From the NCBI GenBank assembly GCA_947460595.1, contig CANHGS010000003.1, positions 50,707 to 114,706 on the forward strand: a stretch of DNA of 64,000 bases. Reading direction: 5' to 3'. This stretch comes from Bacteroidota bacterium (GTDB lineage: Bacteria; Bacteroidota; Bacteroidia; Chitinophagales; Chitinophagaceae). The notes under the pieces were generated by a model. The model was given only the letters and a program-made list of their open reading frames with translations. It did not search any database and was not told where the DNA came from. Every line of letters begins with the position of its first letter. Within the stretch, counting starts at the first letter, position 1. Shown piece after piece: positions 1-8,909 of the stretch. A program made the position numbers and the translations under genes.

Positions 1-511
1 TAAAAGAAATTATTAAACTTTTATTTTTAAAAATGAATAACCAATGGACAAAATAGTAAATACTAAAAAGTAGGAAAGCTGTAAAAAGACTTTCCGGCAT
101 ATAAAAAACAGAATAAGGAAATGAATCAGGAAATAATCCAAAGATTAATACAGACAAAAAAGCAACTTTTTGTTTTTTGGATAATAAATAACTAATTTGA
201 TATAGTGCAAATGAGGAGAGACCAAAAAACAAACAGTTTAATACAGATACTATTTTAAGTACAATAAATTGACTTTTAAATAAAAGCAACAATACAAAAA
301 TCAACCCAGGAAATAGAGGCATATCATGAGCTGTAGGTTGAGGATTTAGCACATTTTGTGTTGAAAATATTCCAAATTGATTCAAGTTAATAGCTTCGGT
401 CAAATATCTACCACCGTCATCACCTTCTAAATTATGAGCGCAGAAAACGATTATAACTCTAATTAGTATAATACCTAACAGAAGTATACCCAGCTTTTTA
501 TTAAAAACCAA
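1..511 (-). CDS. GT39/ArnT-like membrane glycosyltransferase, partial (3' end outside window)
   Basis: I translated this open frame by hand; it stays open to base 1, so the C-terminus is missing. About 170 residues are visible. They start with a membrane helix (GILLLGIILIRVIIVF), followed by an acidic loop with GDDGGRYLTEA and then further hydrophobic helices. A first helix followed by an Asp-rich loop is how polyprenyl-phosphate-sugar-dependent glycosyltransferases of the GT39/PMT_2 type begin. There is no ATG in frame ahead of the helix; TTG at 511-509 is the most plausible start. An upstream ATG at 577-575 lies in the same frame but is cut off by TAA just before a run of seven A. It is the last gene of the polysaccharide locus visible here. 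The family call is moderately sure; the sugar is unknown. Confidence 0.6.
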   Translation of the reverse strand, partial: MVFNKKLGILLLGIILIRVIIVFCAHNLEGDDGGRYLTEAINLNQFGIFSTQNVLNPQPTAHDMPLFPGLIFVLLLLFKSQFIVLKIVSVLNCLFFGLSSFALYQISYLLSKKQKVAFLSVLIFGLFPDSFPYSVFYMPESLFTAFLLFSIYYFVHWLFIFKNKSLIISF

Positions 512-563
512 CTTGCAATTCTTTTTTTAATTGAAAATAATACTGAAGAAAAGATAAAGGGAA

Positions 564-1595
564 CTAGTAACAATCATATTTAAAATTCCTGAAAACAGCA
601 TAAATTGATTTTAATCTAATTACTATTTTACATAATTCTAATATTCTGGTAATCTGATTTCTCTTGTCTATCCCTAGTTGATACCCTTCTCTGTTTTCAA
701 CAAAAGCTATAAAAATAGTTTTATAGTAATTTATAGTATTGTAACCCGAAAAGAAAAGATAGAAAGACTGAAATAAATTTTTTGTGACATGTCTTTTAAA
801 AACATCTCTAGTTTTTAATTGACCATCTAAATACATAACATAATACTCAAAATAAACCTGCGATCTTGTAAACCCAATTTTCATATTTAAAAGATGGTTC
901 CAAGTAATTCGTGAGGAAGGTAAAGCATGTGTATATGTTAGTCTTTCATCATAATATATACCATATCCGATTGAATTAACTAGTATACACAATTCAGTAT
1001 CTTCTCCTGCCATTTTAACCTTGCTTGTTTTTTTGCCTGTAAGAAAAGAGCTAAATCCATTATCTATCAACTGATTCCAAACAGATTTTCTTATTAGCAT
1101 CCCGGCACCCCAAACACTAGGAAATTCACCTATAATTTCACCGGAAAAAGAATGTTGATTTCCAATAGCCCAGGCATTTTCGTGTATATGAAACCATTGG
1201 GGTAATTGATAATCATCAGGTAAAATTCCTTTGCCACCAATTATACCAATTTGAGGATTTTCTAAAAAGATAGTTTCAGCAACTACTAAATAATTTTCAT
1301 TTAAATGATTATCGTCATCACAAATAACTAAATAATCAAAAGAAGCTTGTTTAAACCCCGCAATCAGTGCATTGGCCTTTCCTGGTTTTTCTTCTTTAAT
1401 TACATGGATTTTAATTTTATCAACAAGCAATGCAGCTTGAAAAGCAACATTAAAAGTATCATCATTTGAATTATTGTCTACAATGATAATTTCAAAATGA
1501 AAGTTTGAAACTTTCAACTGAGTGAGAAATTTTATAACTTTTGATATCCTAAGAGATCCATTATAAGAACAAACAATGATACTAAACCCTTTCAC
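564..1595 (-). CDS. GT2 family glycosyltransferase
   Basis: The protein has 343 residues with a GT-A fold start: FSIIVCSYNGS at residues 4-14, then IIIVDNNSNDDT near 36-47, and the metal-binding acidic cluster ICDDDNHL near residue 91. Family 2 enzymes transfer a sugar from a nucleotide donor with inversion and act on the cytoplasmic face. The segment GEDTELCILVNSIGY resembles the ED catalytic-base region. No membrane helix is obvious, so it is probably soluble or peripheral. It lies between the partial GT39-like gene and a GT61-like gene in an all-minus run of sugar transferases. Donor and acceptor cannot be read from the sequence. Confidence 0.85.
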   Translation of the reverse strand: MKGFSIIVCSYNGSLRISKVIKFLTQLKVSNFHFEIIIVDNNSNDDTFNVAFQAALLVDKIKIHVIKEEKPGKANALIAGFKQASFDYLVICDDDNHLNENYLVVAETIFLENPQIGIIGGKGILPDDYQLPQWFHIHENAWAIGNQHSFSGEIIGEFPSVWGAGMLIRKSVWNQLIDNGFSSFLTGKKTSKVKMAGEDTELCILVNSIGYGIYYDERLTYTHALPSSRITWNHLLNMKIGFTRSQVYFEYYVMYLDGQLKTRDVFKRHVTKNLFQSFYLFFSGYNTINYYKTIFIAFVENREGYQLGIDKRNQITRILELCKIVIRLKSIYAVFRNFKYDCY

Positions 1596-1656
1596 GAAAA
1601 ATTATATATAGCATATCAAAGTATAAATATATGACCATGCCTGATTTGGATATTTT

Positions 1657-2637
1657 TTAATTAGCTAGAACTTCAAGAATATATTTTAAATCTATCAATG
1701 GAACCGTAACATCAGAAATATGGGTATCATTTGTTGAGCCCTTACATTGCTGATAATAATAATTCATATTTAAATCTGAAGCAAGTGAAAAATAGCAATT
1801 ATTATGGGCATCCCCATAATTACGTAATTCTATAACGTTACCATTTTGTGGCATGAATAACATATTTGTAAGTCCTGATCCATGCAGTCCAATCAAAGTT
1901 TTGGTTTGCTGCATTATTTCAATTTGCTTAATTACCGAATATTCTTCAAAATAGTGAATCTCAAAATGATAACGTTTTAAAAGAACAAGCAACTCCTCTT
2001 CATTGCTAACCAATCGTTTTTCACTTTTTTTTCTACTGATATATATATTCCTAAATACAGTTACATCATTTTTAATCCCAAATCTCTCTCTCAATTGTGT
2101 TAATATAAATTGATTATAATTACCTGATTGAGCTGTATGAGATGGTAACAATAATTTTTTTATATGAACTTTATTTTGAACTATCTCATAATTAAGCCCC
2201 AAAAGATTTAATGAATCTGAAATAAATCTTATTTTTCCGAGTTGACTTGGAATTAGAATAATATGATTATCAATATGATCATTACAAGCTATTAATCTAG
2301 GTAAAGCATCAGTAAGCCAATGAAAGTATCCACCACTCCAATTATCAGTTATCCAGATACCCTCATATATTGTATTTCCGTTTCTAAAAATCATGGATAA
2401 ATTCACCAAGAGACTTTTAATTGAAGGCGAAATGGTATGAGTATATGAACTAAGAAACTTTACTCTAGAAATATGAAATAAAGAATTACCTAAATACAAA
2501 ACATTATTTAATGTAGAAACCGTTGTTTGATTAATCACTTTGTGGTACTCGTGAATGAACAAGGCATCATCTTCACTTTTAATATTAAAAGGAGGTTTTC
2601 TTATAGATATTGTTTGGGGAATAATTTTTAAAACCAT
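1657..2637 (-). CDS. GT61-family (DUF563) glycosyltransferase
   Basis: This protein of 326 residues carries the hallmarks of family 61: GYFHWLTDALPRL near residues 102-114, IYISRKKSEKR with the conserved arginine/lysine cluster near 198-208, and LIGLHGSGLTNMLFMP near 248-263. In bacteria such proteins sit in capsule, O-antigen and exopolysaccharide loci; eukaryotic members include EOGT and xylosyltransferases. The bacterial sugar specificity is mostly unknown. It sits 19 codons' length from the GT2 gene downstream and within the long co-directional run. The family call is firm and the substrate is unknown. Confidence 0.85.
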   Translation of the reverse strand: MVLKIIPQTISIRKPPFNIKSEDDALFIHEYHKVINQTTVSTLNNVLYLGNSLFHISRVKFLSSYTHTISPSIKSLLVNLSMIFRNGNTIYEGIWITDNWSGGYFHWLTDALPRLIACNDHIDNHIILIPSQLGKIRFISDSLNLLGLNYEIVQNKVHIKKLLLPSHTAQSGNYNQFILTQLRERFGIKNDVTVFRNIYISRKKSEKRLVSNEEELLVLLKRYHFEIHYFEEYSVIKQIEIMQQTKTLIGLHGSGLTNMLFMPQNGNVIELRNYGDAHNNCYFSLASDLNMNYYYQQCKGSTNDTHISDVTVPLIDLKYILEVLAN

Positions 2638-2719
2638 ATAAATTAATAAAATAAACTGTCCTAACTTGTCTATAAACCAATTATGTTGTTAGACTTCAAA
2701 CAAATTCCCTGAAAATAAT

Positions 2720-3895
2720 TTAGAATATTATTTTATCCATTTTCTTTTCCCATAAGACTTTGGTAAATGTTGAATTGAATTTTGTATACCCATTTAATCC
2801 TAAGTGATTACGAAGAGCTTTATCATTCAAAATTGAAAGAATAGCTGAAACAGATTGATCAATGGTATCAATTTCAACAATATAACCCGTTTCATTATTA
2901 ACAACAGATTCAACCAACCCTCCTTTATTTGATACAACACAAGGGATAGCATTATACATAGCACCTAATACTGAAATTCCATGACTTTCATAAATGCTAG
3001 GTTGGAAATATATAGAAGCTGATTGATATAATTCGTCGGTATCCTTAGTAAATCCAATAAATTTAATATTTGGAAGGTTCAATGTTTTATTCTTACAATC
3101 TTCAAACATACTGCCGTCTCCTGCCCATACAAACTTTACCGGATAGGCAAAATGATTGGTAACTTTCTCACAAACATCAATCCAAAATAATGGATTCTTA
3201 TAATATTCAGTTGATCCGATTGTTAAAACAGTAGGAATTGATTCTAGTTTTTTATCTAACAAATTATCTGGTTCATAATAGTTGTATATAACATGAATAT
3301 TGGTAAGATCCTTGGAATTAAACCAATTTAACAACAAGTATGATTTTGCAGCATTAGATACCACTATAATTTTCTTCCTTTTGGTAATTAAATTTCTAAG
3401 TATCCACTTTTTAAAAAAGTCCAATTTATCCATCGTGACTGTATGGAGAATATAAATTACTCTGGAAGGAAATAAAATTAAAAATAATAACCATTCAGGA
3501 TTAGCAGTACTGCAAATCAATAAAGCAGGTTTTAATCTTTTGATAATATTAGAGAAATATAAGAACTCATTAATTTGATAAATAAAATAGGTCTCATTTA
3601 TTTTTGTAAAAATCGGATTCTCAAATCGTGTTCTCCAAATATCAAATTCAAGGATTTCAATATTAAAATGATATTGTGATTGTAGTAATAGTATATCCGG
3701 ACTTATCTGATGCAAAGCAATTAAAACGGTAACCTGGTAATTTTTTGAAACAAGGTATTTAACAAGAGAGATAAAATATGTTTTAGTACCGCCATAACTA
3801 GAAAAATCAGCAACTAACAAACAATTCTTTTCTTTTTTTCTGGTTAATAAGATGGAAATATATACCAGAATTGCTTTAAAGATCATTCGAATCAT
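2720..3895 (-). CDS. GT4 family glycosyltransferase
   Basis: The 391 residues have the GT-B plan of family 4. The N-terminal half begins with a hydrophobic stretch and SSYGGTKTYFISLVKYL near residues 32-48, which is the glycine-rich acceptor-side loop. The C-terminal half has VLTIGSTEYYKNP, then VWAGDGSMFEDC, and the donor-binding segment PSIYESHGISVLGAMYNAIP, whose E-x7-E spacing is E-SHGISVLG, here with the second Glu replaced by Gly. Such retaining enzymes add a sugar to a lipid-linked or growing glycan at the inner membrane. It is followed after 15 bases by a GT2 gene to its right in sequence order. The altered second Glu is worth noting; the family call is still strong. Confidence 0.85.
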   Translation of the reverse strand: MIRMIFKAILVYISILLTRKKEKNCLLVADFSSYGGTKTYFISLVKYLVSKNYQVTVLIALHQISPDILLLQSQYHFNIEILEFDIWRTRFENPIFTKINETYFIYQINEFLYFSNIIKRLKPALLICSTANPEWLLFLILFPSRVIYILHTVTMDKLDFFKKWILRNLITKRKKIIVVSNAAKSYLLLNWFNSKDLTNIHVIYNYYEPDNLLDKKLESIPTVLTIGSTEYYKNPLFWIDVCEKVTNHFAYPVKFVWAGDGSMFEDCKNKTLNLPNIKFIGFTKDTDELYQSASIYFQPSIYESHGISVLGAMYNAIPCVVSNKGGLVESVVNNETGYIVEIDTIDQSVSAILSILNDKALRNHLGLNGYTKFNSTFTKVLWEKKMDKIIF

Positions 3896-3910
3896 AGTAA
3901 ATAGTTAACC

Positions 3911-4996
3911 CTATTTTGCTAAAATGAAGATACTTATTGAATTGCTATCAATTTTTAAATTATAATCATCAATCCTATGGCGATTAATACCAACGAAGTA
4001 ATTGAAGAATGATAAAATATCATTCTTGATTACTTTTTGATTGGTAATTTCTTTAGATCGTTCTTTTTTAGAAAAGTACTTAACATACCATGGTAGTTTC
4101 ACAACATCATTATCTTTTTCAACATATTCAACATGAGCAATTTCACCAGATTTCATTTGATAAAATGATTGAATAAATGAATTAAAATATAATAAACTCC
4201 CATCTACTTCAAGCGATATTTTATTGATAGCTACTGACGTCTGATCTACGTGTAATAATTTTCTATCAGAAATACTTGTACAATAACCCAGATTCATTTG
4301 TCCTGTATGTATACTTTCTTTTTTATAAAAATAGGTAAGCATAGTAAGATACCAAAGGGAAGGCTTTTGGGGTGCTTGAATCAAATGCCATTGATGAAAA
4401 ACATTGAATTGATTAGCATTAAATTGAATGTGCGAAATTCCTGAAGCAACTAATCTATGATAGATATCATCATCTTCTACACCCCATACAAAATAAAATT
4501 CATCAAATGCTTGTATACTATTTAAAGCAATCTTAGAAACAGCACAAAGTCCAACATAATTCTGTTCTAAATGAATTGCTTTGTTTTTTAGGGTATGTGG
4601 TGTAATTTCAAAATTTATTGGAAGATAAAAACAACTAAACGTATAAAAACTGGAAGAATAATCTAATAATAATATTTTTTCAATAAATGTAGGTTCCAGA
4701 ATCAAGTCAATATCATAATAAAGTATTATGTCATTTTTTGCATATTTAAATCCAATGTTTAGTGCATGAGCTCTATTCCAAAACCATCCATTAGTGTGAG
4801 CATAGATATAATGAACAAAAGGATATGAATTAACCAAATTTTTAGTATCAGTTGAGATAACCTCATCACTACCATAATCAATAAATATAACTTCAAATGA
4901 TAAATTTGTTTGTTGAAATATGGAGTCTAAAGAATGCTTAATTCTTTGTAAGTCTCTGTTTTTAAATCCAATAATAATTGATACAGCCAAATTCAT
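3911..4996 (-). CDS. GT2 glycosyltransferase with galactosyltransferase (GT7C-like) motif
   Basis: The protein has 361 residues. Residues 4-120 form a GT-A nucleotide-sugar domain with VSIIIGFKNRD at the start and ILYYDIDLILEP holding the DxD metal site (D-I-D). Around residues 165-182 comes FYFVWGVEDDDIYHRL, which matches the WGxEDDD element of the C-terminal galactosyltransferase domain found in GT7 and in chondroitin-type polymerases. That pairing suggests transfer of a hexose or HexNAc, but this is inference. The last ~120 residues have no recognisable motif. The start codon at 4996 fits directly at the GT-A strand. Confidence 0.8.
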   Translation of the reverse strand: MNLAVSIIIGFKNRDLQRIKHSLDSIFQQTNLSFEVIFIDYGSDEVISTDTKNLVNSYPFVHYIYAHTNGWFWNRAHALNIGFKYAKNDIILYYDIDLILEPTFIEKILLLDYSSSFYTFSCFYLPINFEITPHTLKNKAIHLEQNYVGLCAVSKIALNSIQAFDEFYFVWGVEDDDIYHRLVASGISHIQFNANQFNVFHQWHLIQAPQKPSLWYLTMLTYFYKKESIHTGQMNLGYCTSISDRKLLHVDQTSVAINKISLEVDGSLLYFNSFIQSFYQMKSGEIAHVEYVEKDNDVVKLPWYVKYFSKKERSKEITNQKVIKNDILSFFNYFVGINRHRIDDYNLKIDSNSISIFILAK

Positions 4997-5033
4997 GATT
5001 CAGAAAATATAAGAAAGCATTTGAGTTGATAAA

Positions 5034-5897
5034 TCATAATCTTACCCATGTTTCAGGAATTAAATCTCCAGTAGAATCATTAAGTTCTTTATTAGAAAAC
5101 CAATTTTTAGGTGAAATAATTTGTTTATGTTGATTTTTATTTAACCATGCTCCCCACCAACTAAATGTACTATTAGCAATTATCTGGTGCTTACATTGAG
5201 ACATCAAATATAAATCCCGCCAAGAATCAACACCTACATTATTAGTGGACACAATAATAATATTTTTAAAAAGAGGTAACATATTTATTCTAACCCATTC
5301 AATATCATTAGTAAAAATATAAAAGCTAAGATCTTGCTCTTTACTTAATAGGTAATTAATTGCACGTTTATAATAATCAACACCACAAAATCCATGTTTT
5401 TCAAAATTTTCCGGAATTGAAATATAGTCTCCTCGTCTTACATGAATAGCCACTGAATTACAAAGAGTAATTTGATTCAGATATGATGTGCTAATAAAAT
5501 CCAAAATAGGAGAAACTGAGAATAACAAACGAACCTGCTTATTAAATTCAACAAAGTATTTTTCTGATTGCCAAAAACCTTTAAAAAGGGTAGGATGAAG
5601 TAAATCTATGTTAAGCTTAGAATATCCAAAATTCAATTCTTGAAAAGTTTGGTACTTATTGAATTTTAATTTCTTAAAATTAAAAAAACAATCATTCCGA
5701 TTGAATTTATCAATCTCATACAAATTTAAAATTCTAAATGAACGGCTAATAAAGGAATTATCCCCATTATTAGAAAATATTGGATGAACATCTCCAGTCA
5801 AATAAAACTCTTTAGAATACTTTATAGATAGTGAATACCCAAAAGCAATCTGAAATAATTGATTCCCTAAACCATCCGACAATCTGACTGCTATCAT
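5034..5897 (-). CDS. GT11 family alpha-1,2-fucosyltransferase-like protein
   Basis: The 287-residue length is usual for bacterial family 11. The N-terminus has the family signature RLSDGLGNQLFQIAFGYSL (residues 5-23), motif I HVRRGDY is at 152-158, and NSTFSWWGAWL is at 242-252. Known bacterial members (FutC, WbiQ, WbsJ) move L-fucose from GDP-fucose to a terminal galactose in alpha-1,2 linkage, and HVRRGDY binds the GDP. No GDP-fucose synthesis genes are in the window, so donor supply would come from elsewhere. It lies 17 bases downstream of the GT6-like gene in transcription order, which matches the two steps of blood-group A/B antigen assembly (see findings). Confidence 0.9.
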   Translation of the reverse strand: MIAVRLSDGLGNQLFQIAFGYSLSIKYSKEFYLTGDVHPIFSNNGDNSFISRSFRILNLYEIDKFNRNDCFFNFKKLKFNKYQTFQELNFGYSKLNIDLLHPTLFKGFWQSEKYFVEFNKQVRLLFSVSPILDFISTSYLNQITLCNSVAIHVRRGDYISIPENFEKHGFCGVDYYKRAINYLLSKEQDLSFYIFTNDIEWVRINMLPLFKNIIIVSTNNVGVDSWRDLYLMSQCKHQIIANSTFSWWGAWLNKNQHKQIISPKNWFSNKELNDSTGDLIPETWVRL

Positions 5898-5914
5898 TTT
5901 TTTAAACTATTTTC

Positions 5915-6775
5915 TTAGCTTCTCAAAAGAATATGATCAGCTTGTTTTGATTTTTGTAGCATCAAAATATTCTTTTTAAAGGGCAGATTAATCTCTTCCG
6001 GATAAGCATATCCTGGATGCAGAACAAATGGTGGATTCAAATGAAAAAACTTATTCAAGTAAGATTCATCATGCCATACTGGTATTTTATTACCAATCAA
6101 ATCATCCTCTGTCCATTCACTGATTGTTTCTACTAGTATTCTAAAGTTGGTATAATTACCTCCATAAAAACATCCTTGAAAATAATGCTCAATATGCTCT
6201 ATTTCATTAGCGCTGAAATATGCATTACAACTCAAATTTGATTCAACAGGGAAGAAGTTAGATCTTTTATGAAAATAATAAGGTTGCAAAACACCAAATA
6301 ATTTATTCTTTGTTCCTAATCCCAGATCGTTCAAAAATATATTTTCTTTGAAAACCATATTTGCATTACAGAAGATTAAGTAATCCATATTAGCAAATAG
6401 ATGAAAATGCTGCATAAAATATCTATTTCTAAGCAGTGTATCATAGGGCCAACCTATTTTTTTTGTTTCAATAAAAGTGATATAGGGTGTATACCTATAT
6501 CTATTAATTAAGGTAACGCTATCTGTAAAAACGAAATATGTTTTATTGGATCCTAGTAAAAAATTTTTTTGAGCTGTTTTATAAAAGTTTTTAAAATATT
6601 TATCGTATTTACCAACACAGATATAAAGTATACCAACATTTATAACAGTATGCTTATTCGTAGAAAATAAGTTGTGGATGAATTTAAAATTGGTTGAATA
6701 TATTTTTGAGCGTATTTTAAGATTAACTTTTTGCAGAAACTGTTGTATTAATTTAAACATAAGTATATAGCTCAA
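5915..6775 (-). CDS. GT6 family alpha-1,3-Gal/GalNAc transferase-like protein
   Basis: The protein has 286 residues. Motifs of the ABO/alpha-1,3-galactosyltransferase family can be read in order: FVFTD (81-85), GWPYDTLLR (108-116), DYLIFCNANMVF (131-142), QGCFYGGN (200-207), WHDESYLN (234-241) and FVLHPGYAYPE (250-260). The usual metal-binding DxD is NAN (137-139), as known for bacterial GT6 enzymes, which work without divalent metal. The family transfers galactose or N-acetylgalactosamine with retention in alpha-1,3 linkage. There is a short N-terminal extension of about 45 residues and no clear membrane anchor; a start at the second Met (residue 6) is possible. Which of Gal or GalNAc is used cannot be decided. 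Confidence 0.88.
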   Translation of the reverse strand: MSYILMFKLIQQFLQKVNLKIRSKIYSTNFKFIHNLFSTNKHTVINVGILYICVGKYDKYFKNFYKTAQKNFLLGSNKTYFVFTDSVTLINRYRYTPYITFIETKKIGWPYDTLLRNRYFMQHFHLFANMDYLIFCNANMVFKENIFLNDLGLGTKNKLFGVLQPYYFHKRSNFFPVESNLSCNAYFSANEIEHIEHYFQGCFYGGNYTNFRILVETISEWTEDDLIGNKIPVWHDESYLNKFFHLNPPFVLHPGYAYPEEINLPFKKNILMLQKSKQADHILLRS

Positions 6776-6812
6776 CTGAAATAAGAGATGATGTTATCAA
6801 TCTCTAATTAAA

Positions 6813-7733
6813 TTATTGGGTTTTGTATTTAACTGTAATTCTAAATATGAAATCATTTATTCTTTTATATTGTTTTCTAAATTTTAAAACGATATAAATA
6901 TAGTTTTCTTTATAGGGGTTTATTTTGGCGATGCCGTATTTATGTAAGTTTTCGAAAAACACATCTTTCGTAATTATTTTTTTTCTACTTAGATATAATA
7001 ATATTTTTTTTCTTTCCTCATTTATAATATGAGTACCGGCAGAGGAGCTTCTAACTGTATTTGGATGGTACCTAAAATAATTATTCGTCATTACAGTATA
7101 ATAGATAAATCCATTCTCTAGTAACATAATCCAAAAAAGCCAATCTCCAGATAACCTATATTCAACAATCTGTTTTAACGACTTACTAATAGATTTTTTT
7201 CTAAATAGAACTGCACTGGCATTTGGAATGGTATTCTTGTTTACTAAATATCTAACAATTTCATCCTTTCCATTATTTGTGAAATCATCTTCCCACCTAC
7301 ACAATTGGAATTCTTTATAGTAGTCACTAAGCCCGTTTAAAATATTATCTTTTTCATCAACTTGAATTGTATTGCAATATGCAATAGTTACTGAAGGATA
7401 TCGCTCTAATCTATTTACTAAAACATTTAAAAAGTTGGAATCACAAAAATCATCACTTTCGGCAATCCATATATATTTTCCAATAGATAATTTAATTCCC
7501 TTTATCCATTGAAAAAATGTGCTTCCACTATTTTGTTCATTAAATAAAAGATGAGATATTTTGGAATTACTAGCATACCCTTCTAAAATAATTCTACTTC
7601 CATCACTTGAACAGTCATCTAAAATGATTAATTCAAAATCTGTAAATGTTTGATTTAAAATACTATCAATTCTTCTTCGTAGATAAGCGGCATGATTATA
7701 ACTAGGTAAAATAACGGAAACTAAAGGCGGCAT
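6813..7733 (-). CDS. GT2 family glycosyltransferase
   Basis: The 306 residues open with a typical GT-A domain: VSVILPSYNHAAYL (5-18), then ELIILDDCSSDGS (34-46), and the metal site WIAESDDF near residues 89-96. The later segment LSGDWLFWIMLL resembles the acceptor-side ED/DW region of family 2. The stop of this gene and the start of the next in reading order are well separated, while its own start is one base from the stop of the GT4 gene to its right, suggesting translational coupling. The linkage made is unknown. Confidence 0.87.
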   Translation of the reverse strand: MPPLVSVILPSYNHAAYLRRRIDSILNQTFTDFELIILDDCSSDGSRIILEGYASNSKISHLLFNEQNSGSTFFQWIKGIKLSIGKYIWIAESDDFCDSNFLNVLVNRLERYPSVTIAYCNTIQVDEKDNILNGLSDYYKEFQLCRWEDDFTNNGKDEIVRYLVNKNTIPNASAVLFRKKSISKSLKQIVEYRLSGDWLFWIMLLENGFIYYTVMTNNYFRYHPNTVRSSSAGTHIINEERKKILLYLSRKKIITKDVFFENLHKYGIAKINPYKENYIYIVLKFRKQYKRINDFIFRITVKYKTQ

Positions 7734-7734
7734 T

Positions 7735-8892
7735 TTAATTGTTTATTATATCTAACAGTGGTTTCATTTGTTTAGCATCTGAAGCATAGGCTATAATTTT
7801 TGAATTAACTGCAATGCCAAATTTTTTGAGTAATTCATTATTAGAAGCAAGCATACCTAAATTATTAACCATTTCATCAATATCAAGGTAATCAATAGGT
7901 ATTCCAGCATCAGTACCCAAGAATTCAAATATGCCGCCTGCTTCTCTAAAATAAATACAGGGTACTTTATATTGTGCCGCTTCTAGAACAACTAATGGGA
8001 AAGCATCTTCTCTTGATGGCAATAACAGAATACTACTGTTCTTCAAATAATTATGAATATTATGTTGCTTTTCTATAAAGGTTATTTTGTTTTGTAAATT
8101 CAATTTATAGAGGTCCTCCATCAAGACTAGGTATTCTTTTGAAGATAGATCTGCACCAATCCATTGAAAAATAATATTGGAAGTTGGAAATTTTTTGTAT
8201 GTTAATTTCATTATTAGCGGAACCAGATCGCAACCTTTTCTCCAATCTAATGTACCACAGAATGAAACAACGAATGATTTATTAAGTGAATTGAATTGTT
8301 TAAAATGCAAATCAGAGTTGTCATTTACTAAATCCCATTTTGGTATAATATATTTTAGTATGGTGATTTTATTAGAATTATAATTATACCCATTTACTAA
8401 ATTTACTTTAACTGCTAAAGATGGAACAAATAAATAATTAGATTTATCGTGAATTAGTTTCATTTTTTCATAAGATGAATCAATTTTAATACCAACCTCT
8501 AATTCATGTAGATAAGTAATAATTATTTTATTATCCAAATTCAACACTTCTAATAAATCTCCATTTGCAATTGTATTATTGAAAACTAGGTCTACTTTAG
8601 ATAGTTTATTAATAATATCATCCCTATGATGCTGAATTTTACTGTTGACTTTAATCTTAAATTTATTTAAAATTCTAATTGCTAATTCGTCTTTTATTCG
8701 ATATTTTTTTTCAGGATTCCATTCATAAACTTTACCTAATTTTTCAAATTGATGCTTTAATTCACCACCATGATTCAAAAGAATTATTGGAGTAAATTCT
8801 ACTTTTTCCAACAATTCATTGATTAGTCTTAGTAGCAATATTGGTGCGCCAGTATTAGAAGCATTATGAGAAATAAATAAGATCTTTTTCAT
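7735..8892 (-). CDS. GT4 family glycosyltransferase
   Basis: This is a 385-residue GT-B protein. The N-terminal domain starts ILFISHNASNTGAPILLLRLI, with the acceptor-side loop SNTGAP. The C-terminal donor domain includes VSFCGTLDWRKGCDL and the family-4 E-x7-E element in PSREDAFPLVVLEAAQYKVP, both glutamates present. This contrasts with the GT4 at 2720-3895, where the second Glu is lost. It would transfer a sugar with retention at the inner face of the membrane. It lies 17 bases from the WbsX-like gene to its right. Specificity is unknown. Confidence 0.87.
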   Translation of the reverse strand: MKKILFISHNASNTGAPILLLRLINELLEKVEFTPIILLNHGGELKHQFEKLGKVYEWNPEKKYRIKDELAIRILNKFKIKVNSKIQHHRDDIINKLSKVDLVFNNTIANGDLLEVLNLDNKIIITYLHELEVGIKIDSSYEKMKLIHDKSNYLFVPSLAVKVNLVNGYNYNSNKITILKYIIPKWDLVNDNSDLHFKQFNSLNKSFVVSFCGTLDWRKGCDLVPLIMKLTYKKFPTSNIIFQWIGADLSSKEYLVLMEDLYKLNLQNKITFIEKQHNIHNYLKNSSILLLPSREDAFPLVVLEAAQYKVPCIYFREAGGIFEFLGTDAGIPIDYLDIDEMVNNLGMLASNNELLKKFGIAVNSKIIAYASDAKQMKPLLDIINN

Positions 8893-8909
8893 TTAATTAT
8901 AAAAATAAA

